NCBI RefSeq assembly: GCF_037176765.1
Contig: NC_090022.1
Coordinates: 176,273,117 to 176,337,116 of the forward strand
Direction: 5' to 3'
DNA: 64,000 bases
From: Anolis sagrei
Taxonomy: Eukaryota > Chordata > Lepidosauria > Squamata > Anolidae
Each line of letters opens with the position of its first letter. Position 1 is the stretch's first letter. Made by a program: the position numbers and the translations under genes. The notes under the pieces are model-generated. The model saw only the letters and a list, made by a program, of their open reading frames with translations, searched no databases and was not told the DNA's origin. Of this stretch, positions 43,096 through 53,474 are shown piece after piece.

Positions 43096-44419
43096 CAGTA
43101 GTTCTCAACCTTCCTAGTGGCTGGGTTGTAGGTTTTTCCAGGCTATATGGCCATGTTCTAGAGGCATTTTCTCCTGATGTTTCGCCTGCATCTATGGCAA
43201 GCATCCTCAGAGGTAGTGAGGTCTGTTGGAACTAAGAGAAAGGGTTTATATATCTGTGGAATGACCAGGGTGGGACAAAGGACTTTTGTCTGCTGGAGCT
43301 AAGTGTGAATGTTTCAACTGACCACCTAGTGGCGCGACCCCTTAATACAGTTCCTCATGTTGTGGTGACCCCCCCCCCCCATAACATTATTTTCATTGCT
43401 ACTTCATAATAGTAATTTTGCTACTATTATGAATCATAATGAAAGTATCTGATATGCAGGATGCATTTTCATTCACTGGACCAAATTTGGCACAAATACC
43501 TGATATGTCCAGATTTGAATACTGGTGGGGTTGCAGGGCATTGATTTTGTAATTTGGGAGTTGTAGTTGCTGGGATTTATAGTTCACCTACAATCAATGA
43601 GAATTCTGAACTCCACCAGTGATGGAATTGAACCAAACTTGGCACACAGAACTCCCATGACCAACAGAAAATACTGGAAGGGTTTGGTGGGCATTGACCT
43701 TGAGTTTTGGAGTTGTAGTTCACCTACATCCAGAGAGCGCTGTGTTACTCAGACAATGATGGATTTGGGCCAAACTTGGCATGGATACTCAATATGCCCA
43801 AATGTGAACACTGGTGGAGTTTGGAAAAAATAGACCTTGACATTTGAGAGTTGTAGTTGCTGAGATTTATAGTTCATCTACAACAAAGAGCATTCTGAAC
43901 TCCACCAATGATGGAATTGAACCAATCTTGTCACTCAGAACTTCCATGACTAACAGAGAATACTGGAAGGGTTTGGTGGGCATTGACCTTGAGTTTTGGA
44001 GTTGTAGTTCACCTACATCCAGGTAGCATTGTGGACTCAAACAATGATGGATTTGGATCAAACTTGGCACAAAGCTCCAATATGCCCAGATGTGAACATC
44101 CAGAGAACACTGTTACTCAGACAATGATGGATTTGGGCCAAACTTGGCATGCATATTCAATATGCCCAAATGTGAATGCTCGTGGAGTTTGGAAAAAATA
44201 GACCTTGTCATTTGGGAGTTGTAGTTGCTGAGATTTATAGTTAAAACACAATCAAAGAGCCCCTTGAACCTCACCAATGATAGAATTGGGCCAAACTTCC
44301 CACACAGAAACTCCATCACCAACAGAAAATACTGTGTTTTCTGATGGTCTTTGGTGACCCTGCTGATACCCCCTCGCGACCCCCCCCAGGGGTCCCGACC
44401 TTCAGGTTGAGAAACGCTA
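43096..44419 (+). mobile_element. SPIN-like hAT element with nested Penelope-like fragment
   Basis: Left end cagtagttctcaaccttcct, right end ccttcaggttgagaaacgct; flanks ccctacag at 43088-43095 and 44420-44427, again with central TA. The fragment at 43121-43326 is a Penelope-like terminus flanked by ctagtgg. Confidence 0.87.
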
Positions 44420-44988
44420 CCCTACAGAATGCACGATGTCTCTAGGTTGACAGGTAATTTGTAAGCAATGAGTAAGTCAGCAAGTTCCTTTTTGAGATCG
44501 GAGTAATGGTAAAAACTTGGTAGTGTTCATAGTATTAGGAAGTGCAACTAGTTCCTAAGCCCACATCATACCCCAACTCAAAGGCATGATTTCACTGAAA
44601 GTTCTTTAATTTTGAATCTCCTAACATAGAATCATAGAATAATAGAGCTGGAAGGGACCATATTGGTCATCTAGTCCAACCTCCTGCCATGGTGTAGTAG
44701 TTTGTGTGTTGCACTACAACTCTAGAGATCAGGGTTCAAATCCCAGCTCAACCATGAAAACATATTGGAGAAACCTGGGCAGGTCACACATCCTCAGTCC
44801 CAGAAATAATTGTGATAGATTTGCCTTAGGGTCACCATAACTCAGAAGTCACACAGCAACAGCAAAGTAGTCCTGAATGGTACAACATTCTTTGACCATT
44901 GCGGTGCACCATTTGCACAAAAGGTTTTCTTGTGTCACCACCTTCCTTCCAAATCCTGCCTGCTGTGGTTTCAGGAGAGGGTGTCCCA

Positions 44989-45173
44989 TCACAGAGAGAA
45001 GGAAGCTGTGAGGACAGAGTCCTCATGCAAGGATCCCATGCGCTGGCGAGCGAGCCTGGGGCAGAAGATTCGGCACAGTTCATTTGAGATGCTGCTGCTG
45101 AAGGCAGCATAGACCCAGGGGTTGGTGCAGCTGTTGAGGCTGGCAACCAGCATCAGGAGGGTGAACGCTGGAC
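44989..45173 (-). CDS. AVPR2: AVPR2 last coding exon (TM7 and C-tail)
   Basis: The acceptor is ctcctccag. It encodes [20 protein letters not shown] and a short tail ending [12 protein letters not shown], then TGA. The tail has one Cys (IFCPRL) where mammals have a Cys pair for palmitoylation. Confidence 0.92.
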
Positions 45174-48100
45174 CTGGAGGAGAGAAAAGGGTGGAAGAGT
45201 AATCCAGACAAAGAACAGATGCAGGAAGCCAGGGCAGCAGCATGTTTGTGGCTAAGCAGGCTTCAGTTCCCTGTGGCAAGTGCACATATCTGGGGTTAGA
45301 CTCCAGGGATTCTAAGGGCTCACTCACACTACACAGTTATGGTGCTAAGTACCCCACTTTAGCTGACAGAGAGGAAGATCTCTGGGTGAGAATCCTAAAT
45401 GTCCCTCCTTCAACAGACAGCTTCAGGATTCCAAAGGACAGACCCATAGCAGTCAAAATGGAACAAAAATGTTATAATTTGATTTGTTTTCATGTTACGA
45501 TACACTGTCATTTTAATTGTTTGCATTTAATTTATTATGTATTTGTATTTTCACTGTGTATCGTATGGCATTGATTGGCTGCCATTTATGTTTATTTATT
45601 TATTTATTTGCTAGCCATCCCCTGCCACGCGTTGCTGTGCTCTGGTTGGCTTTTGGATGTAATTCCACGCCACAGTCTCAGCTGAAAATAAACATACTTT
45701 TCTGCCTCCCAGAAAGGATTGCTCTTGGTATTATCTCTCCTATCTGCCACAACCAGAGTAAGGATAAAGGCGTTGACTTTCCCTTTTATACATCTTTAAA
45801 TGCAGGCAAACAAAGAAACATGCCTCTATATACGATAACATCACCACTATGTCACTTTAGCATCATAGAAATATCAAATTATATCTTCCAACAAATTAAG
45901 CACTGCATAATTAAACAGGGAATAATGTTTTCAACAAAACACAAGTTTTAAACTGTTATCAACAACCCAGAGATCCTTGTCGGACAGTATTTTGAACTAT
46001 ATGGACATTATTTTGGACTTCAGTTGACTTTCTCAAGGGCTACTCCAGTGTTTAATTCATCGCTTCAAAGACTGTGTAAATATTTTCTTCAGACTTATCA
46101 TTTGTTGTGAGAGTCTAACAAAAGAGTGAAGAAACTCACCGCTGTCATGAGTAAAAGGAATATATATCATTTGAAAGAGTGAATTTATAACTCTCAAGCC
46201 TCGAGAAAACTCTAGAGAGAAATTACTGAGTAGCATTGAGATTTATACCCTATGCATTTTCTTCATTATATTTATGTGCAGTTTAAACCAATTTACACAG
46301 TTAACGTTAACATAGCTCTGTGTTGATAATGAAAGGGTCTTTGAGTGAAATTAGCAATAACTAAGCAAGGGGCTTTGAGTGAAATTAGCAATAGCTAAGG
46401 CCTTTAGCAACAAAGGAGATATGTACCCCTATCTGTAGAAAAGGAACAGCATGGAGGAAAATATTTTAAAAACAAGGGGTGACATGTAGAGGTAATACAA
46501 AATTCAAGGTTTTGGTTCTTTGAAAAGTCACTATATTAGCAAGCTTACATAGGAAGTTGGTTTGTGGTTAAGCGCAAAGTCTGCAGGTGCGAGAAGGTAC
46601 TTTCCATCAAGAGGTTGATGGGACAGGAAGAGTAAAGGTCAAAGTACTTTTCATGAAATTAGCAATAGGTAAGCAAGGGGCTTTGAGTGAAATTAGCAAT
46701 AGCTAAGGCCTTTAGCAACAAAGGAGAAATGTACCCCTCTCTGTAGAAAAGGAACAGCACGGAGGAAACCAAGAGGTGACATGTAGAGATCATACAAAGT
46801 TTAAGGTTTTGGTTCTTTGAAAAGTCGCTATATTAGCAAGCTTACATAGGAAGTTGGTTTGTGATTAAGCACAAAGTCTGCAGATGCGAGAAGGTACTTT
46901 CCATCAAGAGGTTGATGGGACAGGAAGAGTAAAGGTCAAAGTACTTTTCATGACAAAAATATTATTGTTTACATGATGGTATAAAGGTTTGCAAAAAGCC
47001 GAGGAGGGGCGTGGCAGTCTGTGGGTGCACTTACAAAAGTGCTGTCTGTTCGCCTTATGCTGATCAGCTTGAATAAACGGTGTCTTACCTGAACCTATTG
47101 GACTCTGTGGATTTCTGTGGATATTGTAAGGGATCACCCTATACCCATGATCCCTTACAATAACAGTTTACAACTTGTGTTTTGTTATTGGTTATAGATA
47201 TCTGCGTTTCTTTAATAACACTTTGAAACCAGGAAGAGATTTCCGTGTAATCAAATCTGCAAATGTGGAGGGCCAATTATATTTCTCAAAGCTTGACATA
47301 TAGTAATGGCAGTTATTTCTCTCCCCAACATGCCTGGGATCAGGATCATCTTTCTGCCTATTGTCTACTATTGTTTCTTCCTTTCCTGCAAACTCCCCTG
47401 AAATTGGAAGATGGTGGCTCATGGACCAGCCCCAGCCCGTGGACCATCACTTTGAGTAACAATGCTCTAGGATGGTGAATGGTTACCGCTTGGGTAAATT
47501 TAATCCACTCAGTCCTTGCTTGCCTCCTAACCCATTATACAAGGCTCAACGTGGGCTGGTTCTATTATGCTTTGATTTCTTTCTTTTTTAAAAATCCACA
47601 TTCACTGCCAAAAAGTGCTTATGTTCCATGGTCAAAATAAACAGTTTAAATCAGTACAATGACTCCAGATTGACTTAGTTTGCATAAGCTTATTTCCAAT
47701 TTCTTTGCTGGCATTAAACCCATAAAGAGATTTTTTTTTAAAAAGGGACATTTGGTCACGGAGCAATGGGATAGCCAGAGAAAAGCTTTAGGCAAAGAGC
47801 GAATGTGGTCCAGGGAACAGCAGGATGGACAGAACAGGAAGAAAAATATATGCAAAAATGGAAAAAGGAGTGGGAAAATAATTCTTTAAAAAACCAAGAA
47901 GAGATGAAAGAAGGCTAAGCCTTTAAAGGACAAGAAAGGCCTACACAAATTGCTTTCATTGCAGTCTGACACCAACAAAAGAAAAGCCATACCCATCTCT
48001 ACTCCCGTGCTGTACGAGCAGACAACATACAGCCGTTTTAACAGAGACAGGACTTATTTTAGGCTTTGATGCAATTTTTAAAATGCAGTTCTTGGTCCAC

Positions 48101-49171
48101 AGTTTCCAGACATTTTTTAAAATATGTGTACATCTGGAATCAGATGGCTTTGAGACAATTAAAATGTTTTTTACAATGTTCAATGTTACTTGCTGGGGTC
48201 TTTTTGTATTTTGGCATTTAGGCAGTTTTCACCAGAGAACTGGAGCTCCCAGTGGTGCAGTGGGTTAAACCCCTGTGCTGGAAGGACTGAAGACCAACAG
48301 GTCGCAGGTTCGAATCCGGGGAGAGCACGGATGAGCTCCCTCTATCAGCTCCAGCTCCTCATGCGGGGACATGAGAGAAGCCTCCCACAAAGATGATAAA
48401 AACATCAAAACATCTGGGTGTTCCCTGGGCAACGTCCTTGCAGACGGCCAATTCTTTCACACCAGAAGCAACTTGCAGTTTCTCAAGTCGCTCCTGACAC
48501 AACAAAAAACAAACAAACAAACAAAACAAAACAAAAACAAAACAGAGAACTATCTCATTTCTACTCTAAATCATGCACTTTATTCCTGGCCCACCTATTA
48601 GTTACTCAATACTTTTTAAAGGGCATTCCTTAGCCTCTGTTCATTTTATTTCCGCACTTTCCACTGGCTCCATTTCGGAAGCATTGCACTTATTTGAACC
48701 TGATAGAATCATAGAATTGGAAGAGACCTCATGGGCCATCCAGTCCAACCCGCTGCCAAGCAGCAGGAAAATTGTATTCAAAGCACCCCCGACAGATGAC
48801 CATCCAGCCTCTGTTTAAAAGCCTCCAAAGAAGGAGCCTCCACCATACTCCGGGGCAAAGAGTTCCACTGCTGAACGGCTCTCACAGGCAGGAAGTTCTT
48901 TCTAATGTTCAGATGGAATCTCCTAGCTTTGACTGTTATCTCAGCCTTATTGTTTTAAGATACTGTCTTCTGATTGTGTTATGTTTTTATTTGATTGATT
49001 TTAATGCTGTTTTTTATTTGTAACGTGGGCTTGTCCCCTTGAAAACCACCCCAAGTGGCATTAACACATTGGTTCCATTTATTGTTTCGTTAATAATAAA
49101 GAGCACTGGGGCTGCCACCTCCTCTCCAGCTATACCCAGGTTTGAAATCACCAGTGAAGAGGGGTTTCAGT

Positions 49172-49237
<66 letters not shown>

Positions 49238-51406
49238 AGATACTACTCTGAATAGCTCTTGAGTAGTTGAGTAGTTTAACATGATTTTGTAGTACTGCTC
49301 AGCATTCCATGATGGATCCCATTACAGTGGAGAAACCGTTCTTGATTTTACTCCTAACTTTAAAAGGAGATATCCAAAGTACTGAAACTATTTTGAGGTG
49401 AGAGTTCTGCTCTGCGCATAGCCCTTATACAATTCAGACTAACATGTGAAACAGATTCACTGTTCCACTAACATGAAAGCCATCAGAGGTGGAATCTCTA
49501 AAACAGGGGTCCACAAACTTTGTTAACAGAGGGCCAGGTCACATTCCCTCAAACTGTTGGAGGGCCGGATTATAATTTGAAAAAAAAAATGAATGAACTC
49601 CTATGCACACTGCACATATCTTATTTGTAGTGCAAAAACACTCAAATGTAATGCAACAATTAAAATGAAGAACAATTTTAACAAATATTAGTATTTCAAT
49701 GGGAAGTATGGGCCTGCTTTTGGCTGATGAGATTGTTGTTGTTGTTGTTGTTGTGTGCTTTCAAGTCATTTCAGACTTAGGTTGACCCTGAGCGAGGGCC
49801 AGGTAAATGACCTTGGAGGGCCGTATTCGGCCCCCAGGCCTTAGTTTGAGGACCCCTGCTCTAGAAGTTGTTGGACTGCTGCTTCCATCATTCCTCACCG
49901 TTAGCTAATTACAATAGCTTGGGCTAATGGGAGAGGCAACCTAACAAACATCTGGAAATCCCGACATTTCCATACCCTCAAGAGGTCATTGTAAATTACA
50001 CAAGGCAGCCTTCCACATTAGACTCCGACTCCTAGCCAGCACTGTCAAATGAAACCAGTGGTAATGGAAGATAGGAGTGGTAGTTTAAAATGCTTAAAGA
50101 ACGGAAGGTTAGAAAGAGCTGGCATCAGAAGCTTATATTATGCATCAGCCTTCTGTTTGTATGAAATCTGGCTGGATGACCAGAAAGTGAATGCCAATGC
50201 TGAATCACTCCCTGTTGTGCCAGATTTCTCTGTAATCTAAGTCAGTTTTAGGAGCCTCATGAGAGGAAGCAAAATATGAAAAAGTACACATTTCCATTTT
50301 TATATAATTTTCTATTACTGTGGAATTGCTATGAGGCTCTCATAAACTCAACCCAGTTTAGGTCAGAGTGGGGCATCATATGGTGTAGCAGATGGAGTTC
50401 AAATTACAACTCCCACCAGCCCTAGGCAACTATGGCGAAGGGTGTTGGGAGTTGAAGTTCAACAAATAATCTGGAGGGTCCCTTATTTCACTCTCCTGGC
50501 TTAGTGTTGCCTTTGTATGTCTTAAATCTGCTCCTGCTCACCATCAATGGGTGCTTCTGGATCCCACACCGACCAAAGCTGGACGAGGAAGAAAGGGGCC
50601 CAGCAGAAGACATAGGTCAGTACAATGACTAATGTCATCTTCAGAGTCTTGGCCACAGCACACGATATGGGGGAAGACCCACGCAGACTTCCCCTGACCT
50701 TCAGCACTCCTTCTGGCCCCAGATGAAGGCTGCGGTGGACCTCGCGGAAGATCATGGCCTGGCAAGTGGCAATGAAGACGGTGGGTAGGATGAAGACCAT
50801 CAGGGTTACCCACGTAACATAGGCCCGGGCACCCCAGGGTTCAGCAAAGGTGGCCCAGCACTCGTGAGCCCCACTGGGCAGTTCCACTTTGGAGAAAATG
50901 AAGAGCTGAGGAAGGCTAAGGAGGAAGGAAGCAGCCCAGGCCACCATCACTGGTCGGTACCAATTGCCCGGTCCCCTCCGGAAAACCAACATGGGCCGGC
51001 AAATGGCTCGGTGTCGGTCGTATGTCATGGCCACAATGACATAGGATGAAGCGAACATGCCAACCACCTGAAGATATGTGATGGCACGGCACAGGATGTC
51101 AGGGCCCTGGAAGCGGTCTGTAATGTCCCAGATGAGCTGTGGGAGAACCTGGAAGAGGGCCACAGTCAGGTCAGCCAGGCAGAGGTGGAGGATGAAGCGG
51201 TGCATTGGGGTGGGAGCAGCCCTGTGGCCCCGGAGGAACAAGGCTCCCAGCACCAATCCATTGCTCAGAGTGGCTAGCAGGAAGATGGAAGCCAAGATGG
51301 CGATCTCCGCTTGGGCCAGGGCTACATCCCGGTCATCAGAAGGGAGGAGGGAAACATTGGATGCAGTGGAGCCAGCCAGCGTCGAAGACAAGTTGAACCC
51401 TTGTGT
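44989..51406 (-). CDS. AVPR2: AVPR2, vasopressin/vasotocin V2 receptor (last two coding exons, 349 aa)
   Basis: Class A G-protein-coupled receptor for vasopressin (vasotocin in reptiles), coupled to Gs at the plasma membrane. Exons seen are 51406-50542 and 45173-44989. The junction falls inside the Gly codon of EAPIDG|PAF, the same place as human EAPLEG|APF. Landmarks are NVS (a glycosylation site) before TM1, SNGLVL in TM1, [20 protein letters not shown] in TM2, the disulfide cysteines in DILCRAI and [17 protein letters not shown] after TM3, [20 protein letters not shown] in TM6 and [13 protein letters not shown] in TM7. The tail is shorter than in human (371 aa in total there). The short first coding exon is not identified, so the true ATG is unknown. 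The 5.4 kb intron carries LTR, SINE, CR1 and hAT copies. Confidence 0.92.
45611..45645 (-). mobile_element. Helitron 3' end
   Basis: ctagccatcccctgccacgc is the CTAG end and hairpin in antisense. The interior differs from the other copies and the 5' end was not found, so the right limit is unknown. Confidence 0.6.
46253..47136 (+). mobile_element. Probable solo LTR with duplicated U3 segment
   Basis: A TATA-like ggtataaagg near 46978 and AATAAA near 47081 set a U3-R order on the plus strand. The region 46351-46658 is repeated at 46659-46953 with high identity. TG at 46253 and CA at 47136 are flanked by cccta on both sides (46248-46252, 47137-47141), a candidate 5-bp duplication. It lies in the AVPR2 intron. 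Bounds are moderately sure. Confidence 0.6.
46351..46953. repeat. 308-bp tandem duplication within the LTR
   Basis: Both copies contain ggctttgagtgaaattagca, gctatattagcaagcttaca (first copy with a change) and gaagagtaaaggtcaaagta. Confidence 0.88.
48241..48545 (+). repeat. Full-length tRNA-derived SINE with (CAAA)n tail
   Basis: From ggagctcccagtggtgcagt to gctcctgacacaacaaaaaa, with both promoter-box-like segments present. Confidence 0.9.
48704..48935 (-). repeat. CR1 LINE 3' fragment, antisense
   Basis: tagaatcatagaattggaag then gaaggagcctccaccatact. The terminal ATTCTATGA motif is at the left edge. Confidence 0.85.
49176..49240. repeat. (CT)n(CA)n microsatellite
   Basis: About 18 CT units followed by about 13 CA units. 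Confidence 0.93.
49504..49858. mobile_element. hAT MITE, second copy
   Basis: Ends CAGGGGTCCACAAACTTTG and CTTAGTTTGAGGACCCCTG; flanks ctctaaaa (49496-49503) and ctctagaa (49859-49866), one mismatch. The interior includes a GTT microsatellite. Confidence 0.85.
50542..51406 (-). CDS. AVPR2: AVPR2 large exon (TM1 to TM6)
   Basis: Acceptor tttgtag borders 51406. A second AG 7 bp further in would give the phase-1 start used in human AVPR2, so the first two codons are uncertain. The donor is gtgagc. Confidence 0.92.
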
Positions 51407-51639
51407 CTACAAAAGATGTACGTATGAGAGAAAGAGCAACAGAATGAGAGCAGCCAAAGTGTGATACGGTATCATATTTCAAAGACATTACAGGTATTAC
51501 CTGTATTTGCTTACAGGTATTACTCTGGAATACCTGTAAGCAAAGGGGTCTTGTAGTAAATTTGGTTCCAGTTGGAGGAAAGAACTTAAGTTTATTTCAT
51601 TAGATGCATGGAGTGAAGTGTCTAAGAATAGACCTTTTC

Positions 51640-52708
51640 TGCAAGTCGCTTCTGGTGTGAGAGAATTGGCCTTCTGCAAGGATGTTGCTCAGGGGATGCC
51701 CGGATGTTTTACCATCCTTGTGGGAGGCTTTTCTCATATCCCCGCATGGGGAGCTGGAGGTGACAGATGGAGCTCATCTGTGCTCTCCCCAGATTCGGAT
51801 CTCAGTTCTGCCAGCACAAGGCTTTAACCCAGCATTGCTCAACCTGGGGGTCAGAACCCCTGGAGGGGTCACCAGGGGGTGTCAGAGGGGTCACCAAAGA
51901 CCATCAAAAAACACAGTATTTTCTTTTGGTCATGGAGATCCGGTGTGAGAAGTTTGGCCCAATTCTATCATTGGTGGAGTTGAGAATGCTCTTTGATTAT
52001 AGGTGAACTATAAATCCCAGAAACTACAACTCCCAAATGTCAAGGACTGCTTTTCCCAAACTCCATCAGTGTGTATATTTGGGCATATTGAGTATTCATG
52101 GCAAGTTTGGTCCAGATCCATCATTGTTTGAGTCCACAGTGCTCTCTGGATGTAGGTCAACTACAACTCCCAAACCCAAGGTCAATGCCCAACAAACCTT
52201 TTCAGTGTTTTCTGTTGGTCATGGGAGTTCTGTGTGCCAAGTTTGGTTCAATTCCATCAATGGTAGAGTTCAGAATGCCCTTCACCTACAATCAAAGAGC
52301 ATTCTGAACTCTACCAATGATGGTCTTTGATTGTAGGTGAACTATACATCCCAGAAACTACAACTCCCAAATGTCAAGGACTGCTTTTCCCAAACTCCAT
52401 CAGTGTGTATATTTGGGCATATTGAGTATTCATGGCAAGTTTGGTCCAGATCCATCATTGTTTGAGTCCACAGTGCTCGCTGGATGTAGGTGAACTACAA
52501 TTCCAAAATCCAAGGTCAATGCCCACCAAACCTTTCCAGTGTTTTCTGTTGGTCATGAGAGTTCTGTGTGCCAAGTTTGGCTCAATTCCATTGTTGGTGG
52601 AGTTCAGAATGCTCTTTGATTGTAGGTGAACTATAAATCCTAGCAACTACAACTCCCAAATGACAAAATCAATCGTTCCCTTGAACACATTGCACCACCG
52701 GGGGCTCT
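51640..52708 (-). repeat. SINE, antisense, split by a SPIN-like fragment
   Basis: 51640-51831 and 52688-52708 (caccaccgggggctc) are the two parts of one SINE. It lies just upstream of the AVPR2 large exon. Confidence 0.75.
51832..52687 (-). mobile_element. SPIN-like hAT element, antisense, one end lost
   Basis: The right terminal segment in antisense (cagcattgctcaacctgggg) is followed by several shared modules, with a local inverted piece near 52280-52330. The other terminal repeat is missing. Confidence 0.78.
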
Positions 52709-53199
52709 GATAAGAAGATAATCTGGGATCAGATCCTGGGATAGCATGGAAGGGTAGAAGGGGCCTTTGTGAGAAAGACTGAAGCTGCTTTTGGCTGTGT
52801 GTTCCACCTTCTTAATCACTTTTGCCATCATGATCATAATATGATTCTGCCTGACCGTATATGTCTTGGTTTTCATCTGTGAAATATGAGACAGTATGTT
52901 TCCATAGCATATCACTTATCTGTGATCCACCCTGGATGCTATTTTTTTAAAGGGAAAACAATCCTGTTCTCATTTGTGGATACTGGGATGGGACCTATTG
53001 TATGCTCAGAACCCCTTTCATTTAAGACAGAAAATCAGCATATAACAACAACAACAATAACAACAATCCTTATTATTTTCCCAAATGGTTCCCCGTGATA
53101 TCTTGTTTCACCATAAATGGTTTCGAAAACAGCTCTAATTATTTTGCCGATTGATTGCTGTATGCTAGACCTAATACTATTCCCTTAGGCCAGCTGGAT

Positions 53200-53412
53200 T
53201 CTGTATTGCAACCATTTTCATTGTGACTCACAACATTTTAATTGATGTTTTTAATAAGTTATGTTTTGATTCTTTGGTTTTAATTGTAATTGTGTATTGA
53301 TACATGTATGTTTGGCATCAAATTGCTGCCTGTTGTAAGGCCGCCTTGAGTCCCTCTGGGTTGAAAGAGGCAGGATACAAATATAGTAAACAAACAAACC
53401 AATAAATAACAT
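53200..53412 (+). repeat. LINE 3' terminus
   Basis: ggccgccttgagtccctctg then aggcaggatacaaatat and an (AAAC)/(AAAT) tail. Between 52710 and 53200 nothing recognisable was seen. Confidence 0.65.
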
Positions 53413-53474
53413 CAGGTGGATCATATCTTGTGTGCGAGATCTATTATTTACTCACCATGCTATCTGTGGTGATA

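Noticed and set aside
49176-49240. (CT)n(CA)n as a regulatory GAGA-type site
   Set aside because: Plain microsatellite without further context.
51078-51464. Plus-strand frame opposite the AVPR2 exon
   Set aside because: Antisense shadow of the receptor coding sequence.
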